From: Clostridia bacterium
Lineage (GTDB): Bacteria; Bacillota; Clostridia; Christensenellales; Aristaeellaceae
Direction: 5' to 3'
Assembly: GCA_017521565.1 (NCBI GenBank)
Contig: JAFXCE010000001.1
Span: forward strand, 62,001-126,000
Length of the DNA stretch: 64,000 bases
The notes below the pieces were generated by a model. It was not told the origin of the DNA, ran no database searches, and was given only the letters and a program-made list of their open reading frames with translations. This document shows positions 32,964 to 40,920 of this stretch, in pieces. The position numbers and the translations under genes were made by a program. Numbering within the stretch: the first letter of the stretch is position 1; each line of letters starts with the position of its first letter.

Positions 32964-33743
32964 TTACACAAACTTCCACTTTTTGAGCAGGTCATGGAGC
33001 TTCCCAGCGCTGCCTTCGCCCGACCAGACCTCATGCTCGGTATCATTGGCAGGCGGGAAAATGCGCTCCACCTGCGTGGGGCTGCCTGCAAGGCCATAGT
33101 GATTGGGATCGGTATCCATGAAGCTATCGAGCCCCTGAATGGCAATGGGCTTATCGCCAATCTCGCGCGCCACCTTGAGCGAGGGCAGGCGCGGCATACA
33201 GATGTCCTGCTCCACCGTCACCAGGCACGGGAAGGGCATATGCACGGTCTCAATGACGTCCTGCAGCTGCTGCTCGGCATCCACGCCGTCGCCGGAAACC
33301 TCGAGCTTTGACACCCACGCCGCATGCGGAATGCCCATATGCTCGGCGATCGCCGGGCCAACCTGTGCGGTATCGCCGTCCGTGGTCTGCTTGCCGCAGA
33401 GAATCAGGTCAAAATCGCCGACGCTCTGTATGGCCTGAGAAAGGGTATAGCTGGTCGCCAGCACATCCGCACCGCCAAGACGGCGATCCGAGAATACATA
33501 GCCCTCATCCGCACCCATCATATACGCCTCGCGCACAACCGCCTGCGCCTGCGGCGGGCCCATCGTACCCACGACGACCTTGCCGCCGTTTTTCTCCTTC
33601 AGCCTCAGCGCCGTCTCCAAGGCATACAGATCATACGGATTCATCTTGCTGGCGATGCCGTCGCGCTTGAGCACGCCGGACTTCTCATCCACCTGCACCT
33701 TATTGGTTGAGGGCACTTGCTTAATGCATACAAATATGTTCAC
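32964..33743 (-). CDS. etfB: Electron-transfer flavoprotein beta subunit (LctB-like)
   Basis: A 259-residue EtfB: VNIFVCIKQVPSTNKV at the N-terminus, MNPYDLYALETALRLKE near 35, the AMP/FAD-contacting GKQTTDGDTAQVGP near 125 and a C-terminal arm. In bifurcating systems this subunit holds the bifurcating FAD. The start is GTG at 33743 (AGAGGCG upstream, six-base gap); an in-frame ATG 45 bases earlier would overlap the leader hairpin and has no ribosome site. It is the first gene of the operon, behind a 150-base leader with a possible attenuator. Confidence 0.9.
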   Translation of the reverse strand: MNIFVCIKQVPSTNKVQVDEKSGVLKRDGIASKMNPYDLYALETALRLKEKNGGKVVVGTMGPPQAQAVVREAYMMGADEGYVFSDRRLGGADVLATSYTLSQAIQSVGDFDLILCGKQTTDGDTAQVGPAIAEHMGIPHAAWVSKLEVSGDGVDAEQQLQDVIETVHMPFPCLVTVEQDICMPRLPSLKVAREIGDKPIAIQGLDSFMDTDPNHYGLAGSPTQVERIFPPANDTEHEVWSGEGSAGKLHDLLKKWKFV

Positions 33744-33773
33744 CGAAATCGCCTCTTTTCCAGAATTCGATTC

Positions 33774-33810
33774 AATTAAAACCGGCATGCTGCCGGGGGC
33801 ATCACCGGCA
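33774..33810 (-). promoter_or_regulatory. Possible attenuator in the etfB leader
   Basis: On the minus strand, three complementary blocks follow each other: TGCCGG (33805-33810), CCGGCA (33791-33796), TGCCGG (33782-33787), then TTTTAATT. Block 2 can pair with block 1, or with block 3 to form a terminator-like stem, so the structures exclude each other. The U-run is weak and no ligand or effector is apparent. Confidence 0.42.
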
Positions 33811-33892
33811 AAGCAGGATCCATCCGGATGCTCTGCGGCAAGGCCGAAGATTAGCCAAAAGGTTCACATAACAAGCCTATCCAATTGTACAT

Positions 33893-33921
33893 ATTTTACA
33901 GTATTTCCCTTGTCTTTGCAA
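33893..33921 (-). promoter_or_regulatory. Promoter of the etfB-etfA-lactate dehydrogenase operon
   Basis: On the minus strand, TTGCAA (33916-33921), 17 bases, TAAAAT (33893-33898), giving a leader of about 145 bases. Confidence 0.7.
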
Positions 33922-33931
33922 CCACAAACAC

Positions 33932-33959
33932 AAAAAACCGCCGTAAATTGGCGGTTTTT
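33932..33959 (-). terminator. Terminator after the YqeC-like gene
   Basis: AAAACCGCC / GGCGGTTTTTT stem-loop on the minus strand, five bases after the stop. Confidence 0.85.
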
Positions 33960-33963
33960 GAGA

Positions 33964-34704
33964 TCAAAGATGCATCCCTGCTGTCAGGACTGCGCGGGCA
34001 AATCCCTCCCTGCGCAGTATGTGCAGGATCTCTTCGCCCATCGCAAGCCGACGCGCATCATCACACTTGTTCAGCACGGCATAAAACGCCCGTTCTCCCA
34101 CGCCCTTGCGTGCGCCCTGCTGGGAAAGCAGCATCCGCACCGCATCCCTGCAGGTCAGCCTGTGCTGCATATCGCAGCAAAGCAGCGCGCAGACCTGCTC
34201 CGGCCTATGGCATACGCGCTCAACCGGCTCATCGAGCGCATCCAGCCCCATCACAGCGATAACGATATCCGACTGCGGCAGAATCACTGGCTCATGCGGC
34301 GCGGGCGCCTTGATGGGCAGGCCATGCGCGCCATCCGCCTCGACGACGATCGCATCCGCTTCAGCAAGCAGCGCCGCGAGCGCAGCATCATCCGGCATCG
34401 AAAGCTTGTTTTCTCCGTATGGCTCACCGCAGATGGCGTACTCCCCCGCCGACCAGCAAGGGCGGCATTCTTCTATCGTCCGGCAAAAATGCAAAGGCCT
34501 GCATATTTTGGTCGTCGTGATTGCTGCGGTTTTCATGCCGCCCTTGGCAAAAGCCGCGCAGAGATAGCGCTGCAGGCTTGATTTCCCGCCGCCGCCCACA
34601 AGCGAAATGACATGCTCCTTTTCAATCAACCCGGAAAAATACGCCTCCGGCGTGCCCTGACTAAGAACGCCATCCTGTATCCAATACGCTGCCGCACAAG
34701 CCAT
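33964..34704 (-). CDS. yqeC: YqeC-like P-loop protein (selenium-dependent hydroxylase accessory family)
   Basis: A 246-residue protein with a P-loop VGGGGKSSLQ near residues 36-45, ITTTKI, VVEADGAHGLPIKAP near 118-132 and the C-terminal VLNKCDD. These match the YqeC family, linked to selenium-dependent molybdenum hydroxylases. No such hydroxylase, selD or yqeB is nearby, so the gene is an orphan here. The ATG follows AGGAGAGG. It has its own promoter at 34767 and a terminator. Confidence 0.75.
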   Translation of the reverse strand: MACAAAYWIQDGVLSQGTPEAYFSGLIEKEHVISLVGGGGKSSLQRYLCAAFAKGGMKTAAITTTKICRPLHFCRTIEECRPCWSAGEYAICGEPYGENKLSMPDDAALAALLAEADAIVVEADGAHGLPIKAPAPHEPVILPQSDIVIAVMGLDALDEPVERVCHRPEQVCALLCCDMQHRLTCRDAVRMLLSQQGARKGVGERAFYAVLNKCDDARRLAMGEEILHILRREGFARAVLTAGMHL

Positions 34705-34740
34705 ACGTTCCTCTCCTGCCGAGTATTTCTTTAAACGATT

Positions 34741-34764
34741 TGAGGGAAGCCGAAGCTTCCCTCA
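34741..34764 (-). terminator. Hairpin after the pyruvate:ferredoxin oxidoreductase gene
   Basis: Perfect stem TGAGGGAAGC / GCTTCCCTCA with loop TTCG on the minus strand. Only a weak T-tract follows, and the promoter of the next gene abuts it. Confidence 0.6.
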
Positions 34765-34766
34765 TG

Positions 34767-34795
34767 ATTGTATCATACGACACAGACACACTCAA
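34767..34795 (-). promoter_or_regulatory. Promoter of the YqeC-like gene
   Basis: On the minus strand, TTGAGT (34790-34795), 17 bases, TACAAT (34767-34772). The start would fall inside the hairpin at 34741-34764. Confidence 0.6.
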
Positions 34796-34810
34796 GCCCA
34801 TTGATAGGCA

Positions 34811-37800
34811 TTACAGCTTCTCCATCGCCTTGTATTTTTCATACCTTGCGGCGGCGTCTTCCTTCGCCTGCTTGAAGAGCACCTCAGCGTACTCGGGGAA
34901 CGTTCTCTTCAGCGATGCATAGCGCACCTCGCCGTCGAGGAACTCCTCATAATCCATGACCGGCTTTCTGGAATCGACGGTCATCGGCTTTTCACTGTTC
35001 GGGTTGTAGCGGTAGAGCGTCCAGTAGCCCGCATCAACCGCGCGCTTCATCTCGCTTTGCACGTTCTTCATGCCCGCCTTGATGCCATGGTTCACGCAGG
35101 GCGTATACGCCACGACAACAGACGGCCCCTTGTGCTCCTGCGCCTCCTTGAGGGCCTTGATCAGCTGATTCGGATCCGCACCCATGGCCACCTGCGCCAC
35201 GTATACATTGCCGTAGGTCTTGAAGATCTCGCCCAGTTCCTTTTTACGGCTGCGCTTGCCGGCGGAGGCGAACTGCGCTACGGCGCCCAGCGGCGTCGCC
35301 TTGGAGCTCTGACCGCCAGTGTTGGAGTAAACCTCGGTATCGATGACGAACACATTGATATCCTCGCCGCTGGCAATCACGTGATCCAGACCGCCGAAGC
35401 CGATATCGTATGCCCAGCCGTCGCCGCCGAACATCCAGAAGCATTTTTTCGCCAGCTGATCCCGGCGCTCCAGAATCTTTCCAGCGAGTTCTGCCTCGCT
35501 CTTCTCAAGCTCCGCAATCAGTTCATCCGTCGCCTTTCTGGAGCGATCAAAGTCATCAAATGCGTCAAGCCATGCTTTCGCCGCCTCGCTGCCGGTCTTT
35601 TCGGCGTATTCCTCCACAAGCGCCTTCTGCTTCGCGCGCTGCTGCTTGACGGAGAGGAACATGCCCAGCTCCATCTCGGCGTTGTTTTCAAAGAGGCTAT
35701 TCGTCCACGCCGGACCGAAGCCGCGCTTATTTACCGTATACGGGATACCCGGCATCGGAGAGCCCCACGCCTGAGAGCAGCCCGTCGCATTTGCCCAATA
35801 GACGCTCTCGCCGAAGAGCTGCGTGAGCAGCTTGGCATACGGCGTCTCGCCGCATCCCGCGCAGGCCGCCGAGAATTCGACGAGCGGCTGGCGGAACTGG
35901 CTGCCCTTTATGGTATACACCGGGAAAACGTCGCCCTTGTCAGAGAGATTCAGGCCGTATTCCCACTGCTTCTTCTTGCTTTCGGTGAACAGCGCCGGCT
36001 CCATGGTCAGCGCCTTCTCCTTCGCCGGGCAGCAGGCTACGCAGCTTCCGCAGCCGGTGCAGTCCAGCGCAGAAATCTGCATCGCGAAGTGCATGCCCTT
36101 GGCCTGCGCGCCCATCGCCGGCACAGTCTCAAAGCCTGCGGGCGCGTTCTGCTTCTCTTCTTCGCTGAGCAGATACGGGCGGATGACGGCATGCGGGCAC
36201 ACCAGCGCGCAGCGGTTGCACTGGATGCACTTGCTCGCATCCCACTTTGGCACGCTCAGCGCAATCCCGCGCTTTTCAAACGCGGTCAGGCCCATATCGA
36301 TGCGGCCGTCCTCATAGCCCTTAAACGCAGAAACCGGCAAATCGTCGCCCTTCTGCCTGTTGACCGGGATGAGCAGATTTTTCACAACGTCCGGCAGCTT
36401 CTCCCCATCGGAATCCTGCGCCGTTTCTGCCTGCGCCCACGAGGCCGGAACGTCCACGCGGACAATCTGCGTTGCGCCCGCGTCAATCGCCGCAACGTTG
36501 CGCGCAACCACATCGTCGCCCTTGGCAAAATAGGTCTTGCGCACCGCATCTTTAATCATTTTAAGCGCGCTCTCGGTCGGGATTACGTCCATCAGCGCGA
36601 AGAACGCCGCCTGCAGGACGGTATTGGTGTGGCTGCCCAAACCAAGGTCATGCGCGATCTGGTTGGCGTCGATCATGTAGAACTGAATATTCTTTTCCGC
36701 GATCTGCTTTCTGACAGCCGCAGGGATATGCGCCTCCAGTTCCTCCTGCTTCCAGCTGCAGTTGAGTAGGAACGTGCCGCCCGGCACCACCTCATCCACG
36801 ATGTCGTATTGGCTGATGTAGCTCTGGTTATGGCAGGCGACAAAGTCCGCCTGCTTGACATAGTAGGAACTGGTGATCGGCTTATCGCTGAAGCGCAGAT
36901 GGGACTTCGTCACGCCGAAGGACTTCTTCGCGTCGTACTCAAAATACGCCTGCGCAAATTTGTCCGTATTGTCGTTGATGATGCGCACGGTGTTGTGATT
37001 CGCGCCAACTGTTCCGTCTCCGCCGAGGCCCCAGAACTTGCAGCGGACGAGGCCGTCCGTGTTTTCCTGATAGGGCTCAAGCGGCAGGGAAAGATGGGTC
37101 ACGTCGTCGTTGATGCCGACCGTGAAGCCGCGCACGGGATGAGCCGAAGCCAGATTCTCAAACACGGCGACAATCTGCGCCGGATCGGTGTCCTTGGAAC
37201 TGAGACCGTAGCGGCCGCCGATGACCTTGATGCTGCGGTCGCTGCTCATCAGCACGCTGCACACATCCTCATACAGCGGCTCGCCCACGCCGCCCATGGA
37301 CTTGCAGCGGTCGAGCACCGCAATGCGCTGCACGCTTTCCGGCAGCGCAGAGAGGAAATGCTTCGCAGAGAACGGGCGGTACAGATGCACCTGAAGGAAG
37401 CCCACCTTTTTTCCCTCGCCATTGAGCTTCGTAACAACGCTGCGGATCACGCCGCTGGCAGAGCCCATCGCGATCACGATGTCGGTCGCATCCTCCGCGC
37501 CGAAGTAATCAAAGAGATGGTACTGCCTGCCGGTGATCTTCGCCATCTCGTCAAGATACGTTTCCACGATATCCGGCAGCGCGCTGTAAAAGCCATTGTT
37601 CGCCTCGCGAACCTGAAAATAGACGTCGCCATTCTGGACGGTATTGCGCAGCATCGGGTGCTCCGGATTGAGCGCACCGTCTCGGAAATCCTTGAGCGCA
37701 TCCTGATCAATCAGCGCTTTGGCCTTCTCCATATCCGGCAGCTCGATCTTATTGATCTCATGGGACGTGCGGAAACCGTCAAAGAAATGCATGAACGGAA

Positions 37801-38293
37801 TGCGGCCCTTGATCGCGCTCAGATGCGCAACGGGCGCAAGATCCGCCACCTCCTGCACGCTGCCGCTGGAGAGCATCGCAAAGCCCGTCTGGCGGCAGGC
37901 CATCACGTCGCTGTGGTCGCCGAAGATGCTCATGGCATGCGTGCCAATCGTACGGGAGGCCACATGCAGCACGGCCGGCAGGCGCTCGCCCGCAATGCGA
38001 TAAAGCACCGGCACCATCAGCATCAGGCCCTGAGAAGACGTATACGTCGTCGCCAGGGAACCCGTCTGCAGCGCGCCGTGGACAGCCGTGATCGCACCCG
38101 CCTCGGACTGCATCTCCGTCAGCGTCACCGTCTGGCCAAAGACATTCTTTCTTCCCCGGGCAGACCACGCATCCGTCAGCCCCGCCATCGGAGAGGACGG
38201 CGTGATCGGATAGATGGCCGCAATTTCTGTAAAGGGATACGCCATGGTTGCGGCGGCTTCGTTGCCATCCATGGTTACATACTTTCCAGGCAT
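34811..38293 (-). CDS. nifJ: Pyruvate:ferredoxin (flavodoxin) oxidoreductase
   Basis: A 1160-residue single-chain enzyme that converts pyruvate and CoA to acetyl-CoA, CO2 and reduced ferredoxin. Domains in order: PFOR N-terminal with YPITPSSPM near residue 30, domain II, the EKR linker, an [4Fe-4S] domain with CIQCNRCALVC and CTGCGSCVACC (near 680-760), and the TPP-binding part with CAGCGETPY and GDGWAYDIGFGGLDH. The C-terminal part contributes the proximal cluster Cys. The second of two ATGs is chosen (AGGAG eight bases before). It lies behind the TIM-acyl-CoA synthetase gene across a repeat and can share its transcript. Lactate oxidation upstream would give it pyruvate. Confidence 0.96.
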   Translation of the reverse strand: MPGKYVTMDGNEAAATMAYPFTEIAAIYPITPSSPMAGLTDAWSARGRKNVFGQTVTLTEMQSEAGAITAVHGALQTGSLATTYTSSQGLMLMVPVLYRIAGERLPAVLHVASRTIGTHAMSIFGDHSDVMACRQTGFAMLSSGSVQEVADLAPVAHLSAIKGRIPFMHFFDGFRTSHEINKIELPDMEKAKALIDQDALKDFRDGALNPEHPMLRNTVQNGDVYFQVREANNGFYSALPDIVETYLDEMAKITGRQYHLFDYFGAEDATDIVIAMGSASGVIRSVVTKLNGEGKKVGFLQVHLYRPFSAKHFLSALPESVQRIAVLDRCKSMGGVGEPLYEDVCSVLMSSDRSIKVIGGRYGLSSKDTDPAQIVAVFENLASAHPVRGFTVGINDDVTHLSLPLEPYQENTDGLVRCKFWGLGGDGTVGANHNTVRIINDNTDKFAQAYFEYDAKKSFGVTKSHLRFSDKPITSSYYVKQADFVACHNQSYISQYDIVDEVVPGGTFLLNCSWKQEELEAHIPAAVRKQIAEKNIQFYMIDANQIAHDLGLGSHTNTVLQAAFFALMDVIPTESALKMIKDAVRKTYFAKGDDVVARNVAAIDAGATQIVRVDVPASWAQAETAQDSDGEKLPDVVKNLLIPVNRQKGDDLPVSAFKGYEDGRIDMGLTAFEKRGIALSVPKWDASKCIQCNRCALVCPHAVIRPYLLSEEEKQNAPAGFETVPAMGAQAKGMHFAMQISALDCTGCGSCVACCPAKEKALTMEPALFTESKKKQWEYGLNLSDKGDVFPVYTIKGSQFRQPLVEFSAACAGCGETPYAKLLTQLFGESVYWANATGCSQAWGSPMPGIPYTVNKRGFGPAWTNSLFENNAEMELGMFLSVKQQRAKQKALVEEYAEKTGSEAAKAWLDAFDDFDRSRKATDELIAELEKSEAELAGKILERRDQLAKKCFWMFGGDGWAYDIGFGGLDHVIASGEDINVFVIDTEVYSNTGGQSSKATPLGAVAQFASAGKRSRKKELGEIFKTYGNVYVAQVAMGADPNQLIKALKEAQEHKGPSVVVAYTPCVNHGIKAGMKNVQSEMKRAVDAGYWTLYRYNPNSEKPMTVDSRKPVMDYEEFLDGEVRYASLKRTFPEYAEVLFKQAKEDAAARYEKYKAMEKL

Positions 38294-38326
38294 TTTCATC
38301 ACTCCTGTAGATTCTATTCTCAAAGC

Positions 38327-38400
38327 AGATTAAACCTGAGCGAAGCAAGATAGAGGATTGGGGACACTGTCCCCAAGCAGGTTTGGGCGGCAGCCCAAAG
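38327..38400 (-). repeat. Dispersed double-hairpin repeat, copy E (reverse orientation)
   Basis: On the minus strand: TTTGGGCTGCCGCCCAAA, then TTGGGGACAGTGTCCCCAA, then CTTGCTTCGC and a TTTAA end. It matches copies A-D but points the other way, between the fusion gene and nifJ. Confidence 0.75.
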
Positions 38401-38403
38401 GAA

Positions 38404-40920
38404 TCAATCCTTACCCTTTGCGGTGTCAATGCCGGCGGCGCCGACCAAACCCAGGCGCTTGGAGGCTTCCTCGCGCATCTTATACTTGAGCACCTTGCCC
38501 GCTGCGTTCATCGGGAAGGAATCCACGAACTCAATATAGCGCGGTACCTTGTGGCGCGCCATGCTCGCAGCAATGTAACTGAGCATCTCCTCGACAGTCA
38601 TGTGCTCACCCTCCTTGAGGATGATGCAGGCCATGGCCTCCTCGCCGTAGCGCTTATCCGGCACGCCGATGACCTGCACGTCGCGCACGGACGGATGGGT
38701 ATAGATGAACTCCTCGATCTCCTTGGGATAGATGTTCTCGCCGCCGCGGATGATCATGTCCTTCAGGCGACCGGTGATGCGGTAGGTGCCGTCCGCATCC
38801 CTGCAGGCAAGGTCACCGGAATGGAGCCAGCCTTCAGCGTCCACCGTATCGCGTGTGGCTTCCGGCATCTTGTAATAACCCTTCATCGTGTTATAGCCGC
38901 GGGAACAGAACTCGCCATTCTCGCCATCGGGCACGATCTCACCTGTTTCGGGGTTGATGATCTTGGTTTCTACATGCGGGAAATTATAGCCGACAGTATT
39001 GGTTCGAAGATCCAGCGGATCCGTCCACGCAGACATCGTGCTGCCGGGCGCAGACTCCGTCTGGCCGTATACGCTGACAATGCCGGTCATGTTCATCTCA
39101 TTGGGATCAGCAGCCCGGCGCATCAGCTCCGGCGGGCAGCCCGCGCCGGCCATGATGCCCGTGCGCATATACGAGAAATTGGTCTTGCGGTAGTCCTCAT
39201 GGTTGAACATGGCGATGAACATCGTCGGCACGCCGTTAAAGCAGGTGATACGCTCCTGATTGATGCACGCCAGAGAGGACTTCGCGGAGAAATACGGCAT
39301 TGGGCAAACCGTCGCGCCGTGCGTCATCGAAGCGGTCATGGAAAGCACCATGCCAAAGCAGTGGAACATCGGCACCTGAATCATCATGCGGTCCGCCGTG
39401 GACAGGCCCATGCGGTCGCCGATACACTTGCCGTTGTTAACAACGTTATAATGCGTGAGCATGACGCCCTTTGGGAAGCCCGTCGTGCCGGAGGTATACT
39501 GCATGTTGCAGACGTCGTCCGGGCGGACGCGCGCCGCCATGCGGTGCAGCTCTTCCGGCGCAACCAATTCGGCGCGCTCCATGGCTTCCTCAAAGGTGAG
39601 GCAGCCCGGCTGCTTAAAGCCGACGGTGATGACATTGCGCAGGAACGGCAGACGCTTACAGTGCAGCGGCTTGCCAGGCGTGGCGGTCGCAATCTCCGGG
39701 CAGATTTCGTTGATGATCTGCTTATAGTTGGAATCCAGACAGGACTCGATCATGATCAGCGTATGCGTATCGGACTGGCGGAAGAGGTAATCCGCCTCAT
39801 GGATCTTATACGCAGTATTGACGGTAACGAGCACCGCGCCGATCTTCGTCGTCGCCCAGAAGGCGATATACCACGCCGGCACATTCGTCGCCCAGATGGA
39901 TACCTTATTGCCGGCCTTCACACCCAGAGAAATCAGCGCACGGGCGAAATTATCCACATCCTCGCGGAATTCTTCGTATGTGCGGACGTAATCCAGCGTC
40001 GTATACTTGAACGCATACTGATCCGGAAACTCCTCCACCATCCGGTCAAGCACCTGAGAGAACGTCAGGTTGATCAGTTCATCCTTCTTCCAGACATACT
40101 GACCCGTGCCGTCGTGGTTGGGATAGAGGGATTTCTTCTTGCCGCGGGTCTTTTCAAAGCGGCTCATGTAGTTGACAAAATGCGGGAAGATGACCTCGTA
40201 ATCCGGCAGGTCCTCCATCCAGTCGACCTTCCACTCCAGCGAAATGAAGCCGTCATAGTCGATGGACGAGAGCGCGCGCATCATATCGCTGACCGGCAGC
40301 GTGCCTTCGCCGATGAGGTTGTATGTGTCCTTATCGTCCGAGTCGCGCAGATGAACATGCCTGACATACGCGCCGAGATTCTTGATCGTCGCATCCGCAC
40401 TCTCGCCAAAATCGCGGTACGGATGATGCATATCCCAAAGCGCGGCCAGCTGATCACAGGCAAAATCGTCCATCAATGCGCGCAGACGCGAGGTATTGGC
40501 GTAAATGCCGCTGGTCTTGATCAGGATGGTGACGTCTGCTTCCTCCGCATCAGAAAGAAGCTCGCAAAGCCGTTCGCGCACAAGCTCTTCGCGGTCGCTG
40601 AGGGCGACGACGGCGACATAAGGCACCTGCATCTGCTTGGCAATCTGGATGAGGCTGCGGATTGAAGGCACGAAGTTTTCTTCATCAGAAGAAAGGTCGC
40701 AGGAGGTATCAAAGCACGGAATGGAAAGCTTCTTCTCCCTCAGCTGACGCGCCGTCGCCGCCATGTTGTATTTATGGAAGGGCGCACTGCGCTCCATCAT
40801 TTCTGGAAATTTAGGCAGGTTATAGACCTCAATGCCCTCAAAATCCATGCTCACGCCGATCTCGAGGCATTCCTCCCAGCTCAGATGAGCCCATCCGCGT
40901 GTCGAAAAGGAAAGCTTCAT
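38404..40920 (-). CDS. Fusion: xylose-isomerase-like TIM barrel + AMP-forming acyl-CoA synthetase
   Basis: An 838-residue protein of two parts. Residues about 1-265 form a sugar-phosphate isomerase/epimerase-type TIM barrel (MDFEGIEVYNLP, ALWDMHHPYRD, VRHVHLRDSD, FISLEWKVDW). A short linker (TRGKKKSLYPNHDG) leads to residues about 290-838, a full acyl-AMP ligase: YTSGTTGFPKG (P-loop), VYGQTES, GWLHSGDLACRD and GGENIYPKEIEE, ending in the C-terminal lid with the catalytic Lys in GKVLKYKM. The synthetase half resembles medium-chain or fatty acyl ligases. The frame is continuous, so the fusion is not a sequencing artefact by itself. Its ATG overlaps the LeuA-like stop (4 bases). No such fusion is familiar to me. 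Confidence 0.85.
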   Translation of the reverse strand: MKLSFSTRGWAHLSWEECLEIGVSMDFEGIEVYNLPKFPEMMERSAPFHKYNMAATARQLREKKLSIPCFDTSCDLSSDEENFVPSIRSLIQIAKQMQVPYVAVVALSDREELVRERLCELLSDAEEADVTILIKTSGIYANTSRLRALMDDFACDQLAALWDMHHPYRDFGESADATIKNLGAYVRHVHLRDSDDKDTYNLIGEGTLPVSDMMRALSSIDYDGFISLEWKVDWMEDLPDYEVIFPHFVNYMSRFEKTRGKKKSLYPNHDGTGQYVWKKDELINLTFSQVLDRMVEEFPDQYAFKYTTLDYVRTYEEFREDVDNFARALISLGVKAGNKVSIWATNVPAWYIAFWATTKIGAVLVTVNTAYKIHEADYLFRQSDTHTLIMIESCLDSNYKQIINEICPEIATATPGKPLHCKRLPFLRNVITVGFKQPGCLTFEEAMERAELVAPEELHRMAARVRPDDVCNMQYTSGTTGFPKGVMLTHYNVVNNGKCIGDRMGLSTADRMMIQVPMFHCFGMVLSMTASMTHGATVCPMPYFSAKSSLACINQERITCFNGVPTMFIAMFNHEDYRKTNFSYMRTGIMAGAGCPPELMRRAADPNEMNMTGIVSVYGQTESAPGSTMSAWTDPLDLRTNTVGYNFPHVETKIINPETGEIVPDGENGEFCSRGYNTMKGYYKMPEATRDTVDAEGWLHSGDLACRDADGTYRITGRLKDMIIRGGENIYPKEIEEFIYTHPSVRDVQVIGVPDKRYGEEAMACIILKEGEHMTVEEMLSYIAASMARHKVPRYIEFVDSFPMNAAGKVLKYKMREEASKRLGLVGAAGIDTAKGKD

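Noticed and set aside
38383..40665. 760-residue open frame on the plus strand
   Set aside because: It is antisense to the TIM-acyl-CoA synthetase fusion; His/Arg-rich composition typical of a mirror frame.
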